Assembly: GCA_903908535.1 (NCBI GenBank) | Contig: CAIVSE010000046.1 | Coordinates: 1-32,120, forward strand | DNA from: Candidatus Doudnabacteria bacterium | Lineage (GTDB): Bacteria; Patescibacteriota; Doudnabacteria; UBA920 | DNA: 32,120 bases | Direction of reading: 5' to 3' | In this document: in pieces, positions 23,117-30,520 of the stretch | Numbering within the stretch: the stretch's first letter is position 1 | Layout of the letters: each line of letters opens with the position of its first letter | Translations under genes and position numbers: made by a program | Notes under the pieces: generated by a model | What the model saw: the letters and a program-made list of their open reading frames with translations, nothing else | The model's database searches: none | Told to the model about the DNA's origin: nothing

Positions 23117-25780
23117 CTACCCACATTTACTATACCCGCAGTTATCGCACTTCATGCAGCCTTCGGCAAATATTAACATGTTGGAACAAGTGGGACATAC
23201 CGGCGCGCTACCGAGGTTGGCAATGGAAATTTTTTCCGATTTTTTGTAAGTTAACTGGCCGTTGGACTTTATGGATTCTTGGGCAATGGTTTCCACCACC
23301 TGCTGTTCCACGCTGACCAGCTCCGGTTTGGAAACGGCCAAAGGCAATTGCTGTGACGGAGTATTGTGAGGCGGCGTCATTGGCAACTTTAATTCCTGCT
23401 GGTTCCTTTTTATATGTTTTTCCAAAACCTTGCCAATGGCGTCGGGTAGGGAATAAATCATGCCGTCGGGCGAAAAGGAAATATCCGGCCCGCGAATGCC
23501 TTTAATTTGTTCAATAACTTCTTCTATAGCCACATTAGACCTCAATAAAGTGGAAATTAACCGGGTAATGGCCTCGGTTTGCGCCCCAAAGAAGCCGCCG
23601 GCCTTGCCCATGGTGGCAAAGACTTCAAACGGACCGTGCTCGTCTTCATTAATAGTAATAAACAAATTACCATAAGCGGTATGGATTTTATAAGTCATGC
23701 CCTTCATAACATCCGGCCGCTGGCGCGGGGCAATCTTCATGCTAATATTATCTCCGGAAACCGACATAACTTCCTGGGTGCGGTCTGCAGCTTTTTTGGC
23801 GGCCAATTGCTCTATTACATCTTTTCCAAGTTTGTTAGAATCTGTAGCCAAAATTTGTTCATCACGGCTACCGTCGCGGTAAATAGTCCCGCCTTTACAG
23901 CCTAAGTCGTACATTAACTCATACAATTTTTTGGTTTGCTCCACGGTATAGTCCGAAGGCGCGTTGCAGGTCTTGGAAATAGCGGCGTCAGTCCAGCGCT
24001 GGACCGCGGCCTGCACCTGTACGTGCTCTTCCGGCGTTAACTCCATGGCCGTGGCAAAATAGTCGGGCAAATCCTGGCCGGGATGCTTATCTAACCAGTC
24101 CTGGGCTAACTTAATTTTTTCCTCATGCACGCCCAAACGCGACTTACGGAAGTAAGTCCAGGAAAAAAACGGCTCAATACCTGTGGAAGTGCTAACCATA
24201 GTTCCCACGGTACCGGTGGGAGCCTGGGTTAAAATAGTCACGTTGCGAATGCCATATTCTTTAACCAAATTGCGGATGTAGTCGGGCATATTCTTCATAA
24301 ACCCGGATTCCAAAAATTTGTCGGCAATAAACTTTGGGAACGAACCTTTTTCACGCGCCAATTCCACAGAAGCTTCATAAGCCGTTACGGCAATAAACTG
24401 ATACAATTTATCTATAAAGTCCACAGCTTCCTTACTGCCATAGCGCACACCGGCGTAAATTAACATTTCGGCCAAGCCAATGGTACCCATACCCACGCGG
24501 CGTTCAGACATTTGTTGGGCTTTGTTTTCGTCAAAAAAATAAGGGGTGGCGTCTATGACGTTATCCTGAAAACGTACGGCATACTTTACGGTAGACTTCA
24601 ACTCATTCCATAAAACTTCGCCCGTTTCTTTGTTGACGTGTCTGGCCAGGTTGACGTGACCCAAATTACATACGCTCCAGGGAGCCAAAGGCTGTTCACC
24701 GCAGGGGTTGGTGCACATTAAAGGCGCGTAATAATGGGAGTTACTATAATAATTGGAACGATCGATAAAGTACATACCGGGTTCAGCCGAAGCCCAGGCC
24801 GAAGAAATAATATTATCCCAAATATCGCGGGCCTTTACGGTTTTATGGGTTACCAGTTTGCCGCCTATTTGTTTCCATTTGCGCAAATTGCCGTCCCATT
24901 CCGTGGCATATTTAGGGTCGGAGGTGTCGGGGAAGATTAAATCCCACGGAGCGTCTTCTTTTACCGCCTTCATAAAGTCATCGGTAATACCTACGGAAAT
25001 ATTGGCATTGGTAATTTTGCCGGCTTCTTTTTTGGAATTGATAAAGTCTATAACGTCCGGATGCCAGACTTCTAAAATTAACATTAAAGCGCCGCGCCGG
25101 CTGCCGCCCTGTTCAATTAAGCCCGTAACAAAACTATATAAAGAACCCCAGGAAACAGATCCGCTAGACCGGCCATTTACGCCTTTAACATAAGCGTAAC
25201 GCGGGCGCAGAGAAGAAAGCGGAATACCCACGCCGCCACCGCGGGACATTATTTCCGCCATCTGCCCTAAAGTTTCAAAAATACCGCCGCGGGAATCTTT
25301 TGGCGCGGGAATAACGTAGCAATTATAAAAAGTCAGGTTTTGGCCGGTGCCGGCACCGGTGTAAATACGGCCAGCCGGCACGTACTTCCAGTCATCCATT
25401 AAATCACGGAACTTACTTTGCCATTCTACCTGTTTTTCCGGGGTTTTTTCCACGGAAGCAATGTGTTTGGCAATTCTATCAAACATCTGTTCGGGCACCA
25501 ATTCCAAAGGCTTATCTACATGCTCAATTGCCCGCTGTTCCAGTTGGCCGTCGCGCATGCGTACGCTAACCTGGCGCTTTACGCTATCCAGCTCTTCTAT
25601 GATGCCAATTTCGCGCTGGCCGGTTTTAGGATTAATCAAAACCACGGCGGTGTCGCCCACAGCCAGGGTTTCGCGCTTAATATCCTTAACTGCATATCTA
25701 TCTAAAAAAATTTTTTCTCCCAGTTCGGAAAGGGCGTTTTTGGTGCGGGTTTGTAAATTTTCCTTTGGTAATTTAGCCAT
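23117..25780 (-). CDS. nrdJ: Adenosylcobalamin-dependent (class II) ribonucleotide reductase
   Basis: This 887-residue enzyme makes deoxyribonucleotides without oxygen dependence. The thiyl-radical Cys is C360 in NPCGEQPL with N358 and E362; the redox pair is C154 (FYNCYV) and C371 (SVCNLG). The Cys-rich C-terminus (CPTC, then CDNCGYSKCG) is the swinging arm or zinc ribbon. Residues ~33-95 (KRETLAVGDTAVVLINP and following) look like an extra beta-barrel inserted between DRYAVKD and the catalytic part; most class II enzymes lack it. It lies four bases after nrdR and before cobO, so regulator, enzyme and cofactor gene are adjacent. Confidence 0.96.
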   Translation of the reverse strand: MAKLPKENLQTRTKNALSELGEKIFLDRYAVKDIKRETLAVGDTAVVLINPKTGQREIGIIEELDSVKRQVSVRMRDGQLEQRAIEHVDKPLELVPEQMFDRIAKHIASVEKTPEKQVEWQSKFRDLMDDWKYVPAGRIYTGAGTGQNLTFYNCYVIPAPKDSRGGIFETLGQMAEIMSRGGGVGIPLSSLRPRYAYVKGVNGRSSGSVSWGSLYSFVTGLIEQGGSRRGALMLILEVWHPDVIDFINSKKEAGKITNANISVGITDDFMKAVKEDAPWDLIFPDTSDPKYATEWDGNLRKWKQIGGKLVTHKTVKARDIWDNIISSAWASAEPGMYFIDRSNYYSNSHYYAPLMCTNPCGEQPLAPWSVCNLGHVNLARHVNKETGEVLWNELKSTVKYAVRFQDNVIDATPYFFDENKAQQMSERRVGMGTIGLAEMLIYAGVRYGSKEAVDFIDKLYQFIAVTAYEASVELAREKGSFPKFIADKFLESGFMKNMPDYIRNLVKEYGIRNVTILTQAPTGTVGTMVSTSTGIEPFFSWTYFRKSRLGVHEEKIKLAQDWLDKHPGQDLPDYFATAMELTPEEHVQVQAAVQRWTDAAISKTCNAPSDYTVEQTKKLYELMYDLGCKGGTIYRDGSRDEQILATDSNKLGKDVIEQLAAKKAADRTQEVMSVSGDNISMKIAPRQRPDVMKGMTYKIHTAYGNLFITINEDEHGPFEVFATMGKAGGFFGAQTEAITRLISTLLRSNVAIEEVIEQIKGIRGPDISFSPDGMIYSLPDAIGKVLEKHIKRNQQELKLPMTPPHNTPSQQLPLAVSKPELVSVEQQVVETIAQESIKSNGQLTYKKSEKISIANLGSAPVCPTCSNMLIFAEGCMKCDNCGYSKCG

Positions 25781-25784
25781 AAAT

Positions 25785-26231
25785 TTAGAGTTTGCTTAAT
25801 TCTAATTTGAACTCTTCCACGTCCTCAAACTGCCTGTACACCGAGGCGAACCTTATATAAGCCACCTTATCCACCCGTTTGATCTTTTTCATAACAATTT
25901 CGCCAATGTCTGAACTTTTTATTTCGCCGGCACAGGCTTTTTTTTGTATTTCCTGTTCTATGCCGGATATCAACTTCCTAATGGTTTCGTCCGAATGCTC
26001 CCGCTTTTCAAAAGCCCGTTTTATACCCCGTTCCAGCTTTTCTCTGGTAAATAGTTCTTTATTGCCATTCCTTTTAATAACCGCCAAATCCAGAATTTCT
26101 ATTTCTTCATAGGTACTAAAGCGGAATTCACATTTTTCACATTGCCGCCGCCTGCGTATGGCCCCGCCGTCTTCTACCGGCCGGCTATCCAGGACTTTTG
26201 TATCGTCGTACGAGCATTTAGGACAACGCAT
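25785..26231 (-). CDS. nrdR: Ribonucleotide reductase repressor NrdR
   Basis: This 148-residue repressor senses ATP/dATP and binds NrdR boxes. The zinc ribbon is MRCPKCSYDD with CEKCEFRF (C3, C6, C33, C36), and the ATP-cone domain runs from about residue 48 (VIKRNGNKELFTREKLERGI) to 140. The MRCPxC start fixes the initiation codon. No close Shine-Dalgarno sequence is seen. The gene heads the operon with nrdJ and has a NrdR-box-like palindrome over its own promoter, so autoregulation is likely. Confidence 0.96.
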   Translation of the reverse strand: MRCPKCSYDDTKVLDSRPVEDGGAIRRRRQCEKCEFRFSTYEEIEILDLAVIKRNGNKELFTREKLERGIKRAFEKREHSDETIRKLISGIEQEIQKKACAGEIKSSDIGEIVMKKIKRVDKVAYIRFASVYRQFEDVEEFKLELSKL

Positions 26232-26306
26232 ATATGTAAAGATGATTAAAAAGCAGCCTCCTTACCCCTTCTGATTATCTAAAAATGTGCTTTTGTTTGG
26301 ATTTCC

Positions 26307-26330
26307 CATATGGTTGTTTGCAACCATATG
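26307..26330 (-). promoter_or_regulatory. Hairpin at the 5' end of the nrdR message
   Basis: CATATGGTTG and CAACCATATG form a perfect 10-bp stem with a four-base loop, just downstream of the predicted transcription start (~26343). It could stabilise the 5' end. It does not resemble a cobalamin riboswitch, and no B12-box was found between it and nrdR. Confidence 0.6.
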
Positions 26331-26349
26331 TAGTAGGTTTACCTTCTTT

Positions 26350-26378
26350 ATAATACAAGATATAGTATTTTTTAGCAA
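26350..26378 (-). promoter_or_regulatory. nrdR operon promoter with overlapping NrdR-box-like site
   Basis: On the minus strand TTGCTA (26373-26378) and TATTAT (26350-26355) are 17 bp apart. ATACTATATCTTGTAT (26368-26353) covers the spacer and the edge of the -10 and fits the 16-bp ACACTATAT-TTGTGT style of NrdR boxes with few changes. A second box at the usual three-turn distance was not found. Confidence 0.6.
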
Positions 26379-26417
26379 AAGTGCGGAAATGTTAAAGTTC
26401 CCGTAGGGCGGCCAAGG

Positions 26418-26457
26418 TTATCCACAGGTTTTTTAAAAAAAGTATACGATAGTATAC
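26418..26457. promoter_or_regulatory. DnaA-box-like site and GTATAC repeats upstream of nrdR
   Basis: TTATCCACA (26418-26426) equals the DnaA-box consensus and lies 40 bp upstream of the nrdR -35. GTATAC occurs at 26442-26447 and 26452-26457, ten bases apart, as an inverted/direct pair. Unlike at 3498, 14192 and 18348, no TGTTAT array follows. DnaA control of RNR genes is known in E. coli. Confidence 0.5.
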
Positions 26458-26460
26458 CAA

Positions 26461-26494
26461 AACAAAAACTCCCCGGCTGCACATCCGGGGAGTT
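26461..26494 (-). terminator. Rho-independent terminator after the 26515 gene
   Basis: AACTCCCCGG (26467-26476) pairs with CCGGGGAGTT (26485-26494) around an eight-base loop. On the minus strand the stem is followed by TTTTTGTTTT. Confidence 0.85.
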
Positions 26495-26514
26495 AAAAAG
26501 ATTCCGAAGGAATC

Positions 26515-26991
26515 TTATTGCGTCAGTAACGCTAAAATCGGGCTAAATACGCCTGGCGCGGCTTGGCTGGTCTGCTGCGGAGCAGACTTGGCAGCCGAAG
26601 GCCCAGGGCTGGTAGCGGGCGCCACTATGTGCGCGCCGGCCACGCGGCTGACTAAAGGCGCGGTTTGCGCACTGTTTTGCAGGCCTAAGTCATAGGCAGT
26701 ATTGCTGGCTATCCACGAAACATTGTCCGTGGTCATAGCCACACTTTGCTGGATCGGCGTAAACAGGTTTTGCTGCAAAAAACTGCTGTAACCGGCGGCC
26801 GAATAATCAACCATGGTCATAAGCTTGGCCGGGTTGACCGGATTCGGCACACTAACAGGCGCACCGTTGAAGCTGGCATTAGTGGCGCTAACCACAAACA
26901 GGAACGCCATAGAAGCCATGGCCACGCATAAAAGCGACATAACCTTGGCCGGCGTTTCTTCCAGCAGACTTGCTATAGTTTGTTCTATCAT
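26515..26991 (-). CDS. Small membrane-anchored exported protein of unknown function
   Basis: This is a 158-residue protein. Residues 1-16 are polar (MIEQTIASLLEETPAK), a hydrophobic helix spans about 17-36 (MSLLCVAMASMAFLFVVSAT), and the rest is extracytoplasmic: a Pro/Val/Asn patch, YSAAGYSSFLQQNLFTPIQQS, and an Ala/Pro/Ser-rich tail with GPSAAKSAPQQTSQAAPG. No family is recognised. A TTG start at 27012 with GGGGAG eight bases upstream would add seven residues (MCLLPKI) and cannot be excluded. It has its own strong promoter, a ~175-base folded leader and its own terminator, so it is a single-gene unit and is probably well expressed. Confidence 0.7.
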   Translation of the reverse strand: MIEQTIASLLEETPAKVMSLLCVAMASMAFLFVVSATNASFNGAPVSVPNPVNPAKLMTMVDYSAAGYSSFLQQNLFTPIQQSVAMTTDNVSWIASNTAYDLGLQNSAQTAPLVSRVAGAHIVAPATSPGPSAAKSAPQQTSQAAPGVFSPILALLTQ

Positions 26992-27075
26992 AATTTTCGG
27001 TAAAAGACACAAAATTTTAGCTCCCCAATTGATAGAGCCAAAAGTCTTTCACATATTTAATTTTGTTTTTGCTTG

Positions 27076-27169
27076 TCCGACGAAGCTTTATGCGAAGTCG
27101 GATATTTTTGTTTCTTATCACTCGCTCTAGACGAAGTGATTGCAGGATGATAATCCCGAGATAATCGGG
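27076..27169 (-). promoter_or_regulatory. Three-hairpin leader of the 26515 gene
   Basis: Read on the minus strand from the promoter: TCCCGA/TCGGGA (27154-27169), ATCACT/AGTGAT (27117-27140) and TCCGAC/GTCGGA (27076-27102). A run of A/T separates each. They lie between transcription start (~27188) and the start codon; no known riboswitch class is recognised. Confidence 0.6.
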
Positions 27170-27194
27170 ACTCGACCTTTATTCATCTAAATAT

Positions 27195-27223
27195 ATTATA
27201 GCACAGATAAGATTTTTTTGCAA
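27195..27223 (-). promoter_or_regulatory. Extended -10 promoter of the 26515 gene
   Basis: On the minus strand TTGCAA (27218-27223) and TATAAT (27195-27200) are 17 bp apart, with TGC directly before TATAAT (extended -10). Confidence 0.8.
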
Positions 27224-27228
27224 GACGA

Positions 27229-27245
27229 ACAATGGGACCCATTGT
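27229..27245. repeat. Palindrome around ATGGGACCCAT, copy 2
   Basis: ACAATGGGACCCATTGT lies four bases beyond the stop of the last permease gene. It shares the core of the palindrome at 19052-19072. No T-run directly follows, so it is not a standard terminator. Confidence 0.75.
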
Positions 27246-27248
27246 GCA

Positions 27249-28508
27249 TTATTCGTACCTAAGCGCTTCTATAGGATCCATCTTCGCCGCGCTCCGCGCC
27301 GGCAACACACCAAAACCAATGCCAATAACAGCGGAAACGCCCACGGCCAAAGCAATAGCGTATAACGGCACAGAAAACACCCAGGTTAAACCGGCATGGG
27401 TGGCAATTATAGAAACCAGCCAGCCCAAAAGTCCGCCCAGTAACACTCCAAAAATTCCGCCTATTACAGTAACTAAAATAGATTCAATTAAAAACTCATT
27501 TAAAATATCTTTATTTTTGGCGCCCAAAGCTTTTTTCAGCCCAATCTCGGCTGTACGTTCGGTAACCACCACATACATAATATTCATAATGCCCACGCCC
27601 CCCACAATCAGCGAAATGGCGGCAATGGCAATTAACAAAGCCGTGAGGCCGTTAAAAATAATGTTGAATGTAGATAGCGCCTGGGCTTCCGTCTCCACGG
27701 AAAAGTCATCTTTGGCCGGGTCGGTAATATTGTGGTCACGCTGTAAGACTTCGGTGATACTGGCTGCGGTGGCCGCGCCCAAATTGGGATTTTCCAACTG
27801 TACCACGGCAATAGCTAAATAATTTATGCCCAGCATCTTTTTTTGCGCCGTGCCCAGCGGCATATAAGCGCTATCATCAGCCGTACCGCCGCCGGCAAAG
27901 CCCTGGGGAGCATAGACGCCAATAATCTGGAAATTTAAGGTGCCAATTTTAACCAAATTGCCCAGAGCATTACCCTGCGGGAACAAATCCGTGGCAAGTT
28001 GACTTCCTAAAATTACCACCTGGGCCGCGCCGTCGTCTTCAGCCTGGGTATACAAGCGGCCTGACTGCAAAGTGTGCTCGTCTATGCTAAATTTAGCGGC
28101 GCCGGAACCATAATACAGCACGCTTTTATCGATATCGCCATAAGAAATTACCGACTGCCCAATAACCATGCCATAGTCGCCGCTAACATTGCCTAACTGC
28201 TTAACATTATCCAAATCGCGCTGGTTCAAAGTAGTAATAACCACGCCACCCATATCTGAACCGCCACCAAGGCCACCTGCGGAAGCCGATGCCAGGCTTT
28301 TAGTGGTCGGTGGCACTTTGGTTTGGATGAATAAAGTGTTGCTGCCAAAAGCGCCCACTTGCTGGTTAATTAGGCTGCGGAAGCCGGCGCCGGCGGACAA
28401 AACTAAAATGACCGTGGAAATACCAATGATAATGCCCAAAGTCGTTAAAAACGTCCGCGCCGGATTGGCGCGCAGAGCTTTTACAGATTGTTGTAAGGCT
28501 TTATACAT
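27249..28508 (-). CDS. MacB/FtsX-type ABC transporter permease (second copy)
   Basis: This is a 419-residue permease with one N-terminal helix (residues ~16-42, FLTTLGIIIGISTVILVLSAGAG), a large extracytoplasmic MacB core domain (~43-285) and three C-terminal helices in the FtsX domain (GGVGIMNIMYVVVTERTAEIGLKKALGA is the hallmark), ending PIEALRYE. It overlaps the upstream permease stop by one base (TAATG). It is not identical to that permease: a Gly-rich insertion (ASASAGGLGGGSD) lies in its core domain. The pair probably forms a heterodimer served by the one ATPase. Confidence 0.92.
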   Translation of the reverse strand: MYKALQQSVKALRANPARTFLTTLGIIIGISTVILVLSAGAGFRSLINQQVGAFGSNTLFIQTKVPPTTKSLASASAGGLGGGSDMGGVVITTLNQRDLDNVKQLGNVSGDYGMVIGQSVISYGDIDKSVLYYGSGAAKFSIDEHTLQSGRLYTQAEDDGAAQVVILGSQLATDLFPQGNALGNLVKIGTLNFQIIGVYAPQGFAGGGTADDSAYMPLGTAQKKMLGINYLAIAVVQLENPNLGAATAASITEVLQRDHNITDPAKDDFSVETEAQALSTFNIIFNGLTALLIAIAAISLIVGGVGIMNIMYVVVTERTAEIGLKKALGAKNKDILNEFLIESILVTVIGGIFGVLLGGLLGWLVSIIATHAGLTWVFSVPLYAIALAVGVSAVIGIGFGVLPARSAAKMDPIEALRYE

Positions 28509-29788
28509 TATTCATATCTTAAGGCTTCAATAGGGTCTAACTTGGAGGCTTTAAAAGCCGGGTACAAACCAAAGATAACGCCGGTTAAGACGGAAACTCC
28601 CACAGCCAAAACTACAGAGGTTAGGGAAATAACAAAAGCCCAGTCATAACCCAGAGCCTTCATCAAAAGGGAGATTAAATAAGCAACGACCACGCCGACA
28701 ATAATACCAATCAGTCCGCCAAGCAAAGTTAAGGTACCAGCCTCAAACAAAAACTGGTTGCGTATGGCGCGGTTGGTGGCGCCCACAGCTTTGCGTAGGC
28801 CAATTTCGCGGGTGCGTTCGGCCACGGTAGCCATCATAATATTTAAAATGCCAATGCCGCCGACTAATAAAGCAATGGCGGCCATGGCCGTTAAAAATAA
28901 ACTTAAAGCCGTGGTGATGGTGGTCAAAATACTCACGGCATCGGCAATATTATAAACAGTAAAGTCCACGTCCGTAGGCTGCAGCACATGGTGGCGCTGG
29001 TCCAACACGCGGGTAATATCATCTATAGTCTGGTTAATATTATCCGAGGAATCTACTTTAATGTTAATAGATTGCAAATAATGGATGCCCAGCAATTGTT
29101 CCTGGCCAATGTCCAGAGGCAGGAAAATTTGGTCGTCCTCGTCCTGGCCAAACGAACTGCCGCGCGGCACTACAACGCCGATGACGCGCAACGGAATGCC
29201 GCCGGGCTGGTTTTCGGAACTTTGCGAAGCGGCGCGGACTTTTATAACCTGGCCAATGGGGTCCACACCGGTGCCCCCGAACAGTTCGTTACTTACGGTT
29301 GAACCTAAAACCACTACGTTAGCATCGCCCTGGTCCTGGGACTGGCTAAAAAATTGGCCTTCCTGCATATCAAAAGAAACCACATCCGGATAATAGGAGT
29401 CTGTACCCACAAAATTGGTGTCCACGCTCTGGCTGCCCCAGGTGACGGTGGCGCTGCCGCGCACAATGGCGTTAACCGCCGTGGCATGCGGCACCTGGCC
29501 GGTATCGCGCAATGCCTGGGCGTCACTGTTAACCAAAGTGGTAATGACAATGCCAAAAGCCGAAGTCGGCGGCCCTTTGTCGTTGTTCTTGCCGGGCTGG
29601 ACGCTTAATAAATTGGAGCCCAGCTTGGTAACCTGGCCCAAAACCAAAGCCTGGGCCCCGGCGCCAAGGGCAATAATTACAATCACCCCGGCCACGCCAA
29701 TAACAATGCCAAGGATAGTCAAAAACGACCGGCCTTTGCGGGCCAGTAAAGTCCTAAAAATCAATTTGATGGTGCCGAAAAAATTCAT
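28508..29788 (-). CDS. MacB/FtsX-type ABC transporter permease (first copy)
   Basis: This 426-residue permease has the same build: N-terminal helix (about 18-44, FLTILGIVIGVAGVIVIIALGAG), extracytoplasmic core domain and C-terminal FtsX domain with GGIGILNIMMATVAERTREIGLRKAVGA, ending PIEALRYE. It starts five bases after the ATPase stop. MacB-type permeases do not pump small molecules through a channel of their own; they act as mechanotransmitters for lipoprotein, peptide or drug export. The substrate here is unknown. Confidence 0.92.
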   Translation of the reverse strand: MNFFGTIKLIFRTLLARKGRSFLTILGIVIGVAGVIVIIALGAGAQALVLGQVTKLGSNLLSVQPGKNNDKGPPTSAFGIVITTLVNSDAQALRDTGQVPHATAVNAIVRGSATVTWGSQSVDTNFVGTDSYYPDVVSFDMQEGQFFSQSQDQGDANVVVLGSTVSNELFGGTGVDPIGQVIKVRAASQSSENQPGGIPLRVIGVVVPRGSSFGQDEDDQIFLPLDIGQEQLLGIHYLQSINIKVDSSDNINQTIDDITRVLDQRHHVLQPTDVDFTVYNIADAVSILTTITTALSLFLTAMAAIALLVGGIGILNIMMATVAERTREIGLRKAVGATNRAIRNQFLFEAGTLTLLGGLIGIIVGVVVAYLISLLMKALGYDWAFVISLTSVVLAVGVSVLTGVIFGLYPAFKASKLDPIEALRYE

Positions 29789-29793
29789 TAAAG

Positions 29794-30510
29794 TTACTTA
29801 ACCAGTTCTTTTTCCGGAGTCGCGATGGTTCTTTCTTTGACTTTATCGTCCGTAATAATATTCCCGTCCTTAATGCGGATAATGCGCTTGGCATGGTTGG
29901 CCGTATCCTGTTCGTGCGTGACTAAAATAATGGTGTGGCCCTGGTCGTTTAATTGTTGCAGGATGTACATTACGGTGTTGCCGGACTTGGAATCTAAATT
30001 TCCCGTGGGCTCATCCGCAAAAATTACAGCCGGCTCGCAGACCAAAGCCCGGGCAATGGCCACGCGCTGTTTTTCGCCGCCGGAAATTTGGTTGGTAAAA
30101 TAATCCAGGCGGTGTCCCAAACCCACGGATTCCAAAGCTTTTTTGGCCAAAATGTCCTGGTCTTTTTTCTTGCTATAAACTAAAGGCAGCTTAACGTTAT
30201 CCAGTACGGTTGTGCGCGCCAAAAGGTTAAAAGACTGAAACACAAAACCAATGCGCTCGTTGCGCAGTTCCGCCAGGTAATCATCGCTAAAACCTTTGGT
30301 GTCTTTACCTTCAAAATAGTAACTGCCGCCGGTAGGCCGGTCCAAAAAACTTAAAATGTGCATTAGGGTGGATTTGCCGCTGCCGCTGGGGCCCATTATG
30401 GCGACAAATTCGCCTTTATCTATTTTAAAATTCACGCCATGCAGAACCGGAGTGGCCACGCCGTCGTTAAAATAATCTTTTTTCAGGTTTTCTACATTGA
30501 TAAGGTCCAT
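29794..30510 (-). CDS. LolD/MacB-type ABC transporter ATP-binding protein
   Basis: This 238-residue ATPase drives the export system. Walker [10 protein letters not shown] (about 40-48), Q-loop region [18 protein letters not shown], signature [15 protein letters not shown], Walker [13 protein letters not shown] and H-loop VTHEQDTA are intact. The C-terminal ~20 residues ([18 protein letters not shown]) are a charged tail. It starts ten bases after the MacA-like gene. Confidence 0.95.
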   Translation of the reverse strand: MDLINVENLKKDYFNDGVATPVLHGVNFKIDKGEFVAIMGPSGSGKSTLMHILSFLDRPTGGSYYFEGKDTKGFSDDYLAELRNERIGFVFQSFNLLARTTVLDNVKLPLVYSKKKDQDILAKKALESVGLGHRLDYFTNQISGGEKQRVAIARALVCEPAVIFADEPTGNLDSKSGNTVMYILQQLNDQGHTIILVTHEQDTANHAKRIIRIKDGNIITDDKVKERTIATPEKELVK

Positions 30511-30520
30511 GGTAAATAGC

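Noticed and set aside
26232-26345. Cobalamin riboswitch upstream of nrdR
   Set aside because: No B12-box-like sequence; only one simple hairpin is seen.
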